64,000 nt of DNA from Oscillospiraceae bacterium (GCA_009783555.1 WRDH01000005.1:1-64000); one strand, 5' to 3'; positions 42,635-52,438 are shown, counted from the stretch's first letter. Notes: generated by a model not told the origin, from the sequence alone. Translations and numbers: made by a program.

Positions 42635-43873
42635 ATGAAAATACTAATAATCGGCAGTGGCGGCAGAGAGCATGCCATAGGATGGAAGCTTAAACAAAAC
42701 CCAGATAACCTGTTATACTTTGCTCCGGGCAATGGGGGAACATCACAAATCGGAGAAAACATCAATATTAAGGTTGATGAAATCACAAAACTTGCCGACT
42801 TTGCGGAAAAGCAAGAAATAGAAATGACCGTTGTCGGACCGGAGCTGCCGCTGACATTAGGCGTCACAGATGAGTTTAACCGCCGCGGATTACGTATTTT
42901 CGGACCGGGAATAGAAGGAGCAAGGCTCGAAGGCAGCAAAGCATTCGCAAAAAAGTTCATGCAAAAATACGATATCCCTACGGCAAATTACGATGCTGTA
43001 ACATGCTTTGTTGACGGGATGAACATGCTTGCACACCACCGCTACCCCGTTGTTATTAAAGCTGACGGGCTTGCGGCCGGAAAAGGCGTAATCATTTGCA
43101 CCAATAAGTGGGAAGCTGAAGCCGCACTCAAAGATATGCTTGAAGCAAACACATTCGGCGAAGCAGGCAGTACAGTCATTATAGAGGAATTTCTCACAGG
43201 AAAAGAAGTGTCACTTATGTGCTTCACGGACGGGGAAACAATAATCCCGATGGAAACAGCAAGCGACTACAAGCGTGCTTTAGATAAAGACAGAGGTGCT
43301 AATACCGGAGGGATGGGAAGCATATCGCCGTCACCATATTACAGTGATGGACTCGGCAATGAAATCGCACAAAAAACACTTCAGGGATTAAAACAAGAAG
43401 GCTTTGACTATCGCGGAGTAATATATATCGGTTTGATATTGACACCCGACGGTCCAAAAATACTGGAGTACAACGCACGCTTTGGAGACCCGGAAACAGA
43501 AGCCCTTCTGCCCCGTCTCGAATCAGATTTAGCAGAGATTCTCAGCGCGACAGCAGATAAGCGTTTATCTGAATGCAAATTGCACTGGAACGACAAGAAA
43601 GCAGTGAGTGTGATCATAACCTCGGAAGGTTACCCCGGTACATATGAAACAGGTTATGAAATAGATATACCGGAAACAAAAAGCACTGTATTCCACGCCG
43701 GCACAACTACCGAAAACGAAAAAACAATCACAAGCGGAGGAAGAGTGTTGTCGATTACGGCGTTGGGTACAGACTTTGAAGAAGCAAGAAGAGTTGTTTA
43801 TGAGGATGCAGAAAAAATTAGGTTTGAAGGCAAAACGTACCGGACAGATATCGGATTGGTGCAAGGTGTATAG
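42635..43873 (+). CDS. purD: phosphoribosylamine-glycine ligase
   Basis: 412 residues of the ATP-grasp superfamily; joins phosphoribosylamine and glycine to give GAR. IIGSGGREHAIGWKL is the N-terminal signature; KADGLAAGKGVIICT, IEEFLTGKEVSLMCFTDGE, RGANTGGMGSISPSP and LEYNARFGDPETEALLPRL mark the ATP-grasp core and metal site. The ATG at 42635 directly starts the conserved domain, with AGGAAGGG upstream; a longer in-frame start at 42578 would translate repeat sequence. It is followed by purC one base after the stop. Confidence 0.96.
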   Translation: MKILIIGSGGREHAIGWKLKQNPDNLLYFAPGNGGTSQIGENINIKVDEITKLADFAEKQEIEMTVVGPELPLTLGVTDEFNRRGLRIFGPGIEGARLEGSKAFAKKFMQKYDIPTANYDAVTCFVDGMNMLAHHRYPVVIKADGLAAGKGVIICTNKWEAEAALKDMLEANTFGEAGSTVIIEEFLTGKEVSLMCFTDGETIIPMETASDYKRALDKDRGANTGGMGSISPSPYYSDGLGNEIAQKTLQGLKQEGFDYRGVIYIGLILTPDGPKILEYNARFGDPETEALLPRLESDLAEILSATADKRLSECKLHWNDKKAVSVIITSEGYPGTYETGYEIDIPETKSTVFHAGTTTENEKTITSGGRVLSITALGTDFEEARRVVYEDAEKIRFEGKTYRTDIGLVQGV

Positions 43874-43874
43874 T

Positions 43875-44552
43875 ATGATAAAAATATTCACCGGAAAAAC
43901 TAAAGACGTATTCCAACTGGAAGACGGAAATATAAAGCTGGTCTTCAAAGACGATATGACGGGAGCAGACGGGGTATTTGACCCGGGTGCGAACACTGTA
44001 GGGTTAACTGTTGAAGGTGCAGGACTGGCAGGACTCAACATGTCTGTGTTTTATTTCAAGCTGCTGGAAGAAAAAGACTACCCGACTCATTTCATATCGG
44101 CTGAAGAAAACATAATGACAGTCAAACAAGCAGCTCCGTTTACCGGAGGATTGGAAGTCATTTGCCGTTATAAAGCAATGGGCAGCTTCATTCGCAGGTA
44201 CGGCGGTCTCATTAAAGAAGGAGCCGCGCTCAATGCCGTTGTAGAAATGACATTAAAGGACGATGCCCGCGGCGATCCTTTGATTAATGAAGACGTACTT
44301 GTGGCAGTAGGTATATTAAAACCGGGTGAATATGAGAAAATAAAAACACTTACTCAAAAAATCTGCGAAGTCATAAAAAACGACATCGCAGAAAAAGGTA
44401 TGGAGTTATGCGACATAAAACTGGAATTCGGTAAGGACAAACACGGAAATATCATACTGATAGATGAAATATCGGGAGGAAACATGAGAGTCCTCGAAAA
44501 CGGAATCCCGGTGTCACCATTGGATTTATCAAAAAAACTGTCCGGATTTTAA
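43875..44552 (+). CDS. purC: phosphoribosylaminoimidazole-succinocarboxamide synthase
   Basis: About 225 residues; makes SAICAR from CAIR and aspartate. The N-terminal FTGKTKDVFQLEDGNIKLVFKDD matches the ATP-binding beta hairpin of PurC, and residues ~160-210 (MELCDIKLEFGKDKHGNIILIDEISGGNMR) match the catalytic end. The middle is divergent from the common bacterial form (GADGVFDPGANTVG replaces the usual acidic loop). It starts one base after the purD stop. It is the last purine gene here; purB, purH, purA and any purQ/purS are not in the window. Confidence 0.9.
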   Translation: MIKIFTGKTKDVFQLEDGNIKLVFKDDMTGADGVFDPGANTVGLTVEGAGLAGLNMSVFYFKLLEEKDYPTHFISAEENIMTVKQAAPFTGGLEVICRYKAMGSFIRRYGGLIKEGAALNAVVEMTLKDDARGDPLINEDVLVAVGILKPGEYEKIKTLTQKICEVIKNDIAEKGMELCDIKLEFGKDKHGNIILIDEISGGNMRVLENGIPVSPLDLSKKLSGF

Positions 44553-44566
44553 TAGAATACATCCAC

Positions 44567-46138
44567 CTAATTAGGGTGTCCATTGTAGTACACATGCCCG
44601 GGAAGCACTTCACGAACTCGATAGGTAAGCAGTTCTGATACCGTGACAAATTGAAAGCCTCTGGACAAAAGCTCCGGTATCAGGCGCTGATAAGCAGTCA
44701 GCGTCGATTTATATATTTCGTGACTGAGGATGATAGAGCCGTCTCTTACTTGCTGCATGACAGAGTCATATACTGCCTCGGAATCATCGGTATTCCAATC
44801 CTCAGGATCTACAGACCAGTAGAGTATGGAAAAGCCAAGCTCACGTGCCACATCTCTCATTGTATCGCTTATAGCACCGTACGGAGGTCTGAACATCATA
44901 ACCGAGGTGCCTGTAACCTCCTCAATGATATCAGCGGTGTCTAAGATTTGCGCGCGAACAGCATCTGCCGAAAGCTTTGCCAGGTTCTTGTGATCCCAGG
45001 AATGGCCGATAACCTCATTCCCTAAACTGACAGCCCGCACCAGAGCCTCGGAATGAGCGTTTACAAGATTACCGACAACACAAAATGTTGCACGGATACC
45101 ATACATCTCCAGTAAGTCCAAAAATTGGTTTGTATAATAGCCCGGACCATCGTCAAATGACAAGGCAATCATCGGTGCTCGCGGGTCAATACTGCCGCTT
45201 TGCGGAGGCACTGACGGACCCGTTGATAAATCACCGTCCGGGCTATCCGAGCCATCTTGTCCATCTTGACCGTCTTGTCCATCTTGACCATCTTGCCCGT
45301 CATCAGGTGGCGCTGTCGGCATAGGTGTGGGCATAGGTGTTGGTGATGGCGACGGCACAGGCGCAGTATCCAATGGCGGATTGCCTCTTATAAGCAGTGC
45401 ATCACCTAAATCCTCATATGGCAGTGTCACCGTTAATGTAGGAAAATCCTCGGGGAGAAGTCTGTTTTTGTCTAAAACCACAATAATACCCTCATGTCCG
45501 ATTACTAAAAAATGAAGCCAACTCTCATCAATAAAACCAAGACTTCGCTCCGTATTCGGATGTTCAAATATCATCCTTTCACGAAGCAGTTCCAAAATCC
45601 TGTCAGATTGTGAGTAATCGAGAATATCATTTGACTCAAGAATTGTATTTCCCGGTAAATCAATATTAAAGGTTTTGACAACATCAATAGGCGGCACCAA
45701 CGGATCAAAGACTACTGAATAATCACCCTGTTGAAGAATCCCTGCATACCGGTTATCAACTAAAAAAGAATCAAAATGAACATTTACCTCACCGCGAGCT
45801 CTTGGGTCTTCATTCAACACCGCCCGAAACTCAGAGAGTATACTGACGCTTAAGCCATGTGCCCAGTTGTAAATAACCTCATCTGAAGGGTGTCCGCCTT
45901 GCGGAAAGCGTATGTATGCATGAAACGGGTCATTGTTATGCTTAATAATTGCAGGCCAGCCATACTCAATAATCGCATGATTCGGCCCGTCATTTACTAT
46001 TACGGGGCGGGGAGTCGGTGATGGCACTGCACTAGGGGGTAGCGGAATCGGCATTGAATCGGCATATGTTATAGTACTGCCTGAATATACAATAAGTGCT
46101 ATTAAAATAACTCCGCAAAACTGGAAAAATCTTCTCAT
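44567..46138 (-). CDS. secreted polysaccharide deacetylase with Pro-rich and GQD-repeat linker
   Basis: 523 residues. Signal peptide 1-26 (LIALIVYSGSTITYA). Residues ~30-245 contain a DUF3298/PdaC-like domain. Then comes a Pro/Thr linker (PVPSPSPTPMPTPMPTAPP) and five tandem GQD units. The NodB deacetylase domain (~320-500) has all motifs: LSFDDGP, metal site HSWDHKNL, RPPYG, DPEDWN and ILSHE. It removes acetyl groups from peptidoglycan or another N-acetylated glycan, which gives lysozyme resistance. AAAGGA lies upstream of the ATG. It is convergent with purC, with 14 bases between. Confidence 0.92.
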   Translation of the reverse strand: MRRFFQFCGVILIALIVYSGSTITYADSMPIPLPPSAVPSPTPRPVIVNDGPNHAIIEYGWPAIIKHNNDPFHAYIRFPQGGHPSDEVIYNWAHGLSVSILSEFRAVLNEDPRARGEVNVHFDSFLVDNRYAGILQQGDYSVVFDPLVPPIDVVKTFNIDLPGNTILESNDILDYSQSDRILELLRERMIFEHPNTERSLGFIDESWLHFLVIGHEGIIVVLDKNRLLPEDFPTLTVTLPYEDLGDALLIRGNPPLDTAPVPSPSPTPMPTPMPTAPPDDGQDGQDGQDGQDGQDGSDSPDGDLSTGPSVPPQSGSIDPRAPMIALSFDDGPGYYTNQFLDLLEMYGIRATFCVVGNLVNAHSEALVRAVSLGNEVIGHSWDHKNLAKLSADAVRAQILDTADIIEEVTGTSVMMFRPPYGAISDTMRDVARELGFSILYWSVDPEDWNTDDSEAVYDSVMQQVRDGSIILSHEIYKSTLTAYQRLIPELLSRGFQFVTVSELLTYRVREVLPGHVYYNGHPN

Positions 46139-46172
46139 TTCTAAAGGGAAATCCTTTCGCTGCTTACCTGTT

Positions 46173-47069
46173 TTACCCGCCGATTGTTACCGCAAGACCC
46201 ATATTCCTTGCAATATTCGCTGCATATTCGGCGAGATCATCCGAGCATTCCGGGGTGCCTTCCATCATCTCTATCATACCAAGGCTTGCGTATTTTCCCG
46301 CGCCGAGCTTGTGGTATTTGATTAAATCAACCTTAACATGACGACCGAGACTTTTTACAAACTTCAAGCGTCCGATAATTTCATCATCACTGTCGTTTAC
46401 ACCCGGAACGAGAATCATGCGGACAGTCATATCCTTGCCCATATCGGCAACTCTCATCGCATTTTCCAAAATCAATTGATTATCCACACCTGTATAACGC
46501 TTATGCAATGTCCGGTTTAAAGTCTTTATATCATACAAAACAAGATCGACGGCCGCAACCAGCGGAGCAAGCTTCTCCCACGGAAAATACCCTGCTGTAT
46601 CCAAAGCGACATGCACTTCCGAATCTCTTAGTTCAAGGGCAACATTGTAGAAAAACTCCGCTTGCAGACCGGCATCACCACCTGAGAAGGTGACACCGCC
46701 GCCGGACCGGTCATAAAATACCTTGTCGCGCAAAAGCCCTGAAACAAGTTCCTTTACCGTAACAATGCCGCCGATACGCTCGTATGCATCATAATAACAT
46801 ACAACGGAACATTCTTCAAGATTAGCCGCTTCACGGTCAATATCGCAGCCATCGTCCGTCAGGCGGATGGAGCCGCCGGACATTGCGACACAAGCACCGC
46901 ATCCGACACATCTGCGAGGATGATAAAGAAACTTGGTCGCATCACCTATAAGCTCGGGGTTTGCACACCACAGGCACTTCAAAGGACAGCCGACGGCAAA
47001 CACGGTGGTTCGCACACCCGGACCATCCTTGGTAGAGTATCTTTGAAGTTTTGAAATAAAACCATCCAT
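46173..47069 (-). CDS. radical-SAM glycyl-radical-enzyme activating protein (PflA-like)
   Basis: 298 residues. The radical-SAM motif is GCPLKCLWCANPE (Cx3Cx2C), with FSGGDAGLQ in the GGE position. An inserted Fe-S region has CVGCGACVAMSGG and later CSVVCYYDA, fewer cysteines than the eight of a typical two-cluster insert. LALDTAGYFPWEK-like and LYDIKTLNRTLHKRYTGVDN segments are typical of PFL activases. It generates the glycyl radical on a partner enzyme, but no glycyl radical enzyme is encoded here, so the partner is elsewhere. It starts nine bases after the stop of the transporter gene upstream. Substrate specificity cannot be assigned. Confidence 0.88.
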   Translation of the reverse strand: MDGFISKLQRYSTKDGPGVRTTVFAVGCPLKCLWCANPELIGDATKFLYHPRRCVGCGACVAMSGGSIRLTDDGCDIDREAANLEECSVVCYYDAYERIGGIVTVKELVSGLLRDKVFYDRSGGGVTFSGGDAGLQAEFFYNVALELRDSEVHVALDTAGYFPWEKLAPLVAAVDLVLYDIKTLNRTLHKRYTGVDNQLILENAMRVADMGKDMTVRMILVPGVNDSDDEIIGRLKFVKSLGRHVKVDLIKYHKLGAGKYASLGMIEMMEGTPECSDDLAEYAANIARNMGLAVTIGG

Positions 47070-47077
47070 AAATCTGT

Positions 47078-48250
47078 TTAAGCAGTCGGCACATCGGGTT
47101 TATCATCATGCGCACTATCCGCTTTAGCCTTTTCATGCTCTGTCGATGCAATGTATTCGTTTAGGATCTGTTTAATAATTACGGCTACGGGCACGGCTAA
47201 AAACATACCGACTATGTTAAAGTAAGCACCGCCGATAACAACTGCGATAATAACAAGAATTGGGCTGACCTTCAGTGAAGACTTCATTATTCTCGGCTCG
47301 ATGAAGTTTCCGTCAAGCTGGTGGAATACCAGCAGGCAGAGCATAACGTACAGCCCCGTATTCAAATCAGTGGTAATAAGGGTTATTGCACTGATAATAA
47401 AGGCAGAAATAATCGAACCGAGATATGGGATAAAATTAAACGCGCCCGCAATCAACCCCAGCAGCAAAGCATAGGGAACGTTGAAGATCAATAAGATTGT
47501 GGTCGCCGCGGCAAAGTTAATCAAGCTGTCAAGACCCTTGCTTGCGATAAATGTAAATAGAACTTTATTTATCTGGCTTAGATATTTAATGACTGCATTT
47601 ACTCTCTTGTCACGCTTAAAAACAGCCGCATTCAAACGCATGAAGAAACTGCCTATTCTCTCTCTGTCCAAAAGAATATATAGTGAAATAACCAGACCCA
47701 TTATCATACTGAAAACGCCGCCCGCAAACCCCATTACACCTTGCGCAACCTGTCCGATTCCGTCAATATTTACAAGTGAGTTTACAATATCGCCGGATGA
47801 GTTTTGTATAATGTCGGGAATGTTTAACGTAACCCAAATTGAATCCGCCGGCAAATTATTGAAGTAGTCCATAACATCAGTAATATAACCGGGAATACTG
47901 TTGACAAGAGACAATACATTTTCAGTAACAATTGGCACAACAAAGCTTAAAATGAACACTATCAGTCCAAGCAACAGTACAAAAACAATAACTGTGCTGA
48001 AGCCTCTTGCATGTTTGGAGATAAATAATATTTTCACTTTTTTCAGAAGTTTTTCAACAGCATGGTGCGGAATGTAAAGAAAATAAGAAAATAAAATCCC
48101 GTACAGTAAAGGAGAAATAATAAAAAGAAACCCACCGATAGCAGCGGTGATTTGCCCGAGATTGTCAATGGTTTTATATATAATCATCAAAATAACGGCA
48201 ATTATACATATAGGAAGCCACTTGGCTAATTCAAAACCTTCTCTTTTCAT
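47078..48250 (-). CDS. AI-2E/PerM-family transporter
   Basis: A 390-residue membrane protein of the AI-2E (UPF0118, PerM/YdiK) family with about eight hydrophobic segments. The family pattern is clear in the C-terminal half: YLGSIISAFIISAITLI, LVFHQLDGNFIEPRIMKSSLKVSPILVIIAVVIGGAYFNIVGMFLAVPVAVIIKQIL. Members export quorum-signal or act as ion antiporters; no substrate can be assigned. GGAGAG lies ~10 bases before the ATG. The C-terminal tail is charged and cytoplasmic. The gene is divergent from the pyrophosphatase. Confidence 0.93.
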   Translation of the reverse strand: MKREGFELAKWLPICIIAVILMIIYKTIDNLGQITAAIGGFLFIISPLLYGILFSYFLYIPHHAVEKLLKKVKILFISKHARGFSTVIVFVLLLGLIVFILSFVVPIVTENVLSLVNSIPGYITDVMDYFNNLPADSIWVTLNIPDIIQNSSGDIVNSLVNIDGIGQVAQGVMGFAGGVFSMIMGLVISLYILLDRERIGSFFMRLNAAVFKRDKRVNAVIKYLSQINKVLFTFIASKGLDSLINFAAATTILLIFNVPYALLLGLIAGAFNFIPYLGSIISAFIISAITLITTDLNTGLYVMLCLLVFHQLDGNFIEPRIMKSSLKVSPILVIIAVVIGGAYFNIVGMFLAVPVAVIIKQILNEYIASTEHEKAKADSAHDDKPDVPTA

Positions 48251-48438
48251 TCAACTCATCTCTCCATTCGTCGTACACGTTTAATCTATGTTAAATCCGA
48301 ATCATTGTACCACGATAGTGAGCATTTGTCCATTGTTGGCACCTATAATAAGCAATGCTCAAGAATAATGTATATTTTTATAACTAAAAAATGCTCTTTT
48401 GCTATTGCATTTGAAAAAAACGGTGGTAGAATGGTAAG

Positions 48439-48470
48439 CGGTGAATTTTGGCATTTATGCCTTAACACCG
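48439..48470 (+). promoter_or_regulatory. leader hairpin before the pyrophosphatase
   Basis: CGGTG (48439-48443) pairs with CACCG (48466-48470), and GGCAT pairs with ATGCC inside. It ends 20 nt before the ribosome binding site and could influence translation. No known riboswitch class is recognised. The rest of the 258-nt gap shows nothing firm. Confidence 0.35.
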
Positions 48471-48508
48471 TAATTTATGTCCACATTACATCTTGGAGGT
48501 ACGGAAAA

Positions 48509-50650
48509 TTGGCTATTGAGAATCTATTCTGGCTGGGTTATGTCGGAGCCTTTGGAGGTCTGCTGTTTGCGTTTATTCAGATACGCAAGGTTATGGCATA
48601 CCCTGAAGGCAGCGAAAAAATGGTGAAGATATCGGAAGCCATACGCCAAGGCGCAAACGCATACATGTATAGGCAATACACGACGGTCACTATATTTTTC
48701 CTGTCAATGTTTATATTGCTTATGATATTGTCGATTTTCGGGCTTGTTAATCAGTTTACACCATACGCATTCATAACAGGTGGTTTTTTTACAGGTCTAT
48801 CCGGTTTCATAGGCATGAGGATAGCAACATATGCAAACGTACGTACTGCAAATGCAGCACAAACAGGGTTAAACAAAGCACTTCGTGTAGCGTTTTCATC
48901 GGGTTCTGTAATGGGATTTGTTGTCAACGGGCTGGGGCTTCTCGATCTTACAACATGGTTTTTACTTCTCAAGTTTGTATTCAAAGTAAGTGATGCCGAT
49001 ATAGCGCAGACAATGGTCACATTCGGCATGGGTATCGCATCTATGGCAATGTTTGCCCGCGTTGGTGGCGGGATCTTCACAAAAGCGGCAGACGTAGGAG
49101 CTGACCTTGTCGGTAAAGTCGAAGCCGGAATTCCGGAGGACGATCCGAGAAATCCTGCAGTTATAGCAGATAATGTCGGCGACAATGTCGGTGACGTTGC
49201 CGGTATGGGCGCAGACCTTTACGAGTCAAACTCAAATGCGATTGTAGCGACGATAGCACTTGGATTTGCGGCGGGATATGGATATGCGGGCTTCCTACTG
49301 CCGATTCTTGTATCGACGGTAGGTGTGATATGCTCTATAATCGGGACATTCTTTGTAAGGACAAAAGAAAAAGCAAACCAGAAGTCACTGCTTCGTTCGC
49401 TTCACTCAGGTGTATTTGTAGCAGGCGGTTTGGCGGCACTTGCAACAATACCTCTTACCCTATGGCTCTCGCACGCTTCAGGTCCTGATATGTGGAGTAT
49501 CAGATGGGGAATGCTCATTGCTGTATTCGCAGGCATCGTATCCGGATTTATAGTCAGTTACTCCACAGAACATTTCACCTCAGACGCAGCTAAGCCAACG
49601 CGCGATTTGGCTCAATCAAGCGAGACGGGAACAGCAACACTTATGATAGGCGGTCTTTCACTGGGAATGAAATCAACCGCAGGACCAATCCTTGCTGTAT
49701 CAATAGCAGCGATTATCAGCTTCACGGTATCAGGCGGATTTGCCGGAAATGAAATGGCAGGGCTTTACAGCATAGGACTCGCCGCAGTCGCGATGCTTGC
49801 GACCAATGCGATAATCCTCGCAACCGATGCTTTCGGGCCCGTTGCCGATAACGCGGGTGGAATTGCCGAAATGGCAAAGCTTCCTCCGGAAGTACGCGAA
49901 CGCACAGACGCGCTCGACTCACTCGGAAACACAACAGCCGCAACCGGTAAAGGCTTTGCAATAAGCTCAACGGCATTTACAGCTCTTGCGCTTCTTGCTG
50001 CATATGTCAATGAAGCAAACACTTCGCTTGGAGCTTTGGGACTGGCAGAGCTTGACTTACGCCTGACGAACCCTGCAGTGCTTATTGGACTGTTCGTTGG
50101 CGGCGCACTGGCATTCGTATTCGCTGCATTTTGTATCTCAGGTGTGCATAGAGCAGCACAAAGCGTTGTTATAGAAGTCAGGCGCCAATTCAGAGAAATT
50201 GCCGGCCTAATGGAAGGCACAGCCGACGCCGATTATGCAAAGTGTGTTGATATATGCACCATTAACGCTCAAAAAGAAATGATAGCTCCGTCAATCCTCG
50301 CAGTTCTTGCACCAATAGTAACAGGTCTGGTCTTGGGTCCGGCAGGTGTTGTGGGTATGCTCGGCGGTGTTATTGCATCAGGCTTCTGTATGGCAATATT
50401 TATGCTAAACGCAGGCGGCGCGTGGGATAATGCAAAAAAATACATCGAAGCCGGAAACCACGAAGGCAAAGGCAGCGACAATCACAAAGCCGCCGTAATA
50501 GGCGACACCGTAGGCGACCCCTTGAAAGACACAGCAGGTCCGTCCTTCAACATCTTAATTACTCTGGCATCAACAGTTTCAATAGTCTTCGTAGGTGTAG
50601 CAACGAGGTTCTCAATAATTGATTTGATCAGAAACATCAGTATCGGGTAA
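48509..50650 (+). CDS. hppA: membrane-bound K+-dependent pyrophosphatase
   Basis: 713 residues with about 16 membrane helices; couples pyrophosphate hydrolysis to H+ and/or Na+ pumping. The catalytic signature DVGADLVGKVEAGIPEDDPRNPAVIADNVGDNVGDVAGMGADLYES is present (about residues 190-235), as are the C-terminal AAVIGDTVGDPLKDTAGPS acids. GNTTAATGKG has Ala where K+-independent enzymes have Lys, so it belongs to the K+-requiring class. A TTG start at 48509 has GGAGGT eight bases upstream and gives the family N-terminus AIENLFWLGYVGAF; a longer frame begins at 48305 without such support. It saves energy from biosynthetic PPi, typical of anaerobes. Confidence 0.95.
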   Translation: MAIENLFWLGYVGAFGGLLFAFIQIRKVMAYPEGSEKMVKISEAIRQGANAYMYRQYTTVTIFFLSMFILLMILSIFGLVNQFTPYAFITGGFFTGLSGFIGMRIATYANVRTANAAQTGLNKALRVAFSSGSVMGFVVNGLGLLDLTTWFLLLKFVFKVSDADIAQTMVTFGMGIASMAMFARVGGGIFTKAADVGADLVGKVEAGIPEDDPRNPAVIADNVGDNVGDVAGMGADLYESNSNAIVATIALGFAAGYGYAGFLLPILVSTVGVICSIIGTFFVRTKEKANQKSLLRSLHSGVFVAGGLAALATIPLTLWLSHASGPDMWSIRWGMLIAVFAGIVSGFIVSYSTEHFTSDAAKPTRDLAQSSETGTATLMIGGLSLGMKSTAGPILAVSIAAIISFTVSGGFAGNEMAGLYSIGLAAVAMLATNAIILATDAFGPVADNAGGIAEMAKLPPEVRERTDALDSLGNTTAATGKGFAISSTAFTALALLAAYVNEANTSLGALGLAELDLRLTNPAVLIGLFVGGALAFVFAAFCISGVHRAAQSVVIEVRRQFREIAGLMEGTADADYAKCVDICTINAQKEMIAPSILAVLAPIVTGLVLGPAGVVGMLGGVIASGFCMAIFMLNAGGAWDNAKKYIEAGNHEGKGSDNHKAAVIGDTVGDPLKDTAGPSFNILITLASTVSIVFVGVATRFSIIDLIRNISIG

Positions 50651-50656
50651 ACATAG

Positions 50657-50684
50657 TAGGGGCGACCGAGGGCGGTCGCCCCTA
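50657..50684. terminator. TAGGGGCGACC hairpin between convergent genes
   Basis: Perfect 11-bp stem TAGGGGCGACC/GGTCGCCCCTA (50657-50667 and 50674-50684) with a six-base loop. It lies just past the pyrophosphatase stop and before the convergent HydA stop at 50690. One arm of the same repeat occurs inside the TcdA-type gene at 59643-59653. Confidence 0.7.
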
Positions 50685-50689
50685 CATCC

Positions 50690-52438
50690 CTAAAACACAT
50701 TACGCTTTGCATTGGTCGTATGCAGGATGTGGTGTGCTTTTTCGCTGCCGGGTACTCCAAGGAATTCCTCATACAACACTTTTATTTCCGGGTTTTCAAA
50801 CGACTTGCGCAAGGGGAGACCTTCGTCTGCCTTATAGATTGCTTTTGTTCTTACGGCAACCAAATCTACGTTGTTGCGTATCGTGTCGCTTTGGTTTGGT
50901 TGACCGCCGCCGTTTATGCAGCCGCCGGGGCATGCCATTATTTCAATCATGTGGAATTCTTCCGTACCGTTTTTAACAGCATCCAGCAACTCTCTGGCAT
51001 TGGCAAGCCCCGATGCGACAGCGACTTTAACATCCATACCCGCAATCTTATATGTTGCGCGTCTTACACCATCGGGACCCCTGACTTCGTTGAAGTTCAC
51101 TACTTCAAAATTCTCGTCAAGCCAATGGCTTGCCGTTCTAAGTGATGCTTCCAGGACGCCGCCTGTTGCGCCGAAGATGACACCCGCGCCGCTTACAGTT
51201 CCGAAAGGATTGTCAAACTCCTCGTCCGGCAGGTTTACAAAGTTAATCCCGTCAGCTTTAATCATGCGCGCAAGCTCCCGTGTTGTGATTGCAACATCCA
51301 CATCAGGTACACCGGCTGCGGATTGGTTGTCACATCCGAGTTCAAATTTCTTCGCGGTGCAAGGTATGACGGAAACAACAAAAACATCCTTCGGGTCGAG
51401 GTTATTCTTTTCGGCGAAGTAGGTTTTAAGCATTGCACCGAACATTTGCTGCGGTGATTTACAGGTTGACAGGTTTGATATCAGTTCAGGGTAATAATGC
51501 TCACAAAACTTGACCCATCCCGGTGAGCAAGATGTAATGATAGGAAGCTTTCCGCCCGTTTTCACACGGTCAAGGAACTCATGCGCCTCTTCCATAATAG
51601 TCAGGTCAGCGGTCAATGCCATGTCATAAACCCCGTCAAAACCCATACGCTTTAATGCGGCGGCAAGTTTTCCTGTGACGATGGAGCCAAGCGGCATATC
51701 AAAGGCTTCGCCGAGTGTTACTCTTATTGAGGGAGCGGCAAAGACAAATACCTTTTTATCCGGGTCTGCAATAGCATCCAGGACTTTTTTCGTATCATCC
51801 TTTTCGGTCAATGCACCCGTCGGGCAAACAACAGTACACTGCCCGCAGTATACGCATGGGGCTTCTTCGAGAGTATGACCGAATGCACAACTGATGTTGG
51901 TCTTAAAACCTCTGTAAACAGCATCAATAACCGAAACGGATTGCACATCAGAGCAAGCTGCTATACAACGTCTGCAAAGCACACATTTCGTGTTATCACG
52001 TACAAGAGCGGGAGATTTGTCATCAATTTCATAGTGGTGAGTCATGCCTTGGAAGGTATTTTCATCAACACCGTAATCATGACAAAGAGTTTGCAATTGA
52101 CAACTGCCGCTTCTTACGCAAGAGAGACATTCTCTTTTATGGTCCGAAACCAGAAGTTCTAATGTGTGCTTGCGCGATTCTCTGATTACGGGAGTATTGG
52201 TTTGTACTTCCATGCCGTCAAAAATCGGGAATACGCATGCCGCAACCAGCGCGCGTCCTCCTTTGACTTCGGCAAGACAAATCCTGCACGCACCGATTTC
52301 ACATAATCCTTTCATGTAACAGAGCGTGGGAATATCGATGTTTGCGTATTTTGCCGCTTCCAAAATCGTAAGATTTTCCGGTACCTGGAGCGACACGTTG
52401 TTTATCTTGATATTAACCATTTTCGTTTCCATTATCAC
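50690..52438 (-). CDS. hydA: [FeFe] hydrogenase catalytic subunit, NAD(H)-coupled (HydA/HndD)
   Basis: 582 residues. N-terminal [2Fe-2S] domain (ILEAAKYANIDIPTLCYMKGLCEIGACRICLAEVKGGRALVAAC), His-Cys cluster (HKRECLSCVRSGSCQLQ), two [4Fe-4S] clusters (NTKCVLCRRCIAACSDVQ, CVYCGQCTVVCPTGAL), then the H-cluster domain: L1 TSCSPGWVKF, L2 IPCTAKKFE, L3 EIMACPGGCINGGGQ. The small-subunit-like tail ends at LHTT. It makes or takes up H2, working with HydB and HydC as an electron-bifurcating or NAD(P)H-linked complex. GTG start with AAAGGAG five bases upstream; an ATG six bases later is possible. Last gene of the minus-strand cluster. Confidence 0.95.
   Translation of the reverse strand: MIMETKMVNIKINNVSLQVPENLTILEAAKYANIDIPTLCYMKGLCEIGACRICLAEVKGGRALVAACVFPIFDGMEVQTNTPVIRESRKHTLELLVSDHKRECLSCVRSGSCQLQTLCHDYGVDENTFQGMTHHYEIDDKSPALVRDNTKCVLCRRCIAACSDVQSVSVIDAVYRGFKTNISCAFGHTLEEAPCVYCGQCTVVCPTGALTEKDDTKKVLDAIADPDKKVFVFAAPSIRVTLGEAFDMPLGSIVTGKLAAALKRMGFDGVYDMALTADLTIMEEAHEFLDRVKTGGKLPIITSCSPGWVKFCEHYYPELISNLSTCKSPQQMFGAMLKTYFAEKNNLDPKDVFVVSVIPCTAKKFELGCDNQSAAGVPDVDVAITTRELARMIKADGINFVNLPDEEFDNPFGTVSGAGVIFGATGGVLEASLRTASHWLDENFEVVNFNEVRGPDGVRRATYKIAGMDVKVAVASGLANARELLDAVKNGTEEFHMIEIMACPGGCINGGGQPNQSDTIRNNVDLVAVRTKAIYKADEGLPLRKSFENPEIKVLYEEFLGVPGSEKAHHILHTTNAKRNVF

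Noticed and set aside
43565-44041. Long minus-strand frame over the purD-purC junction
   Set aside because: Both plus-strand genes are well conserved; the reverse frame is a shadow without start signals.
48305-48508. 68-codon N-terminal extension of the pyrophosphatase
   Set aside because: GGAGGT just before the TTG at 48509 and the family N-terminus favour the shorter protein; the extension is AT-rich leader.
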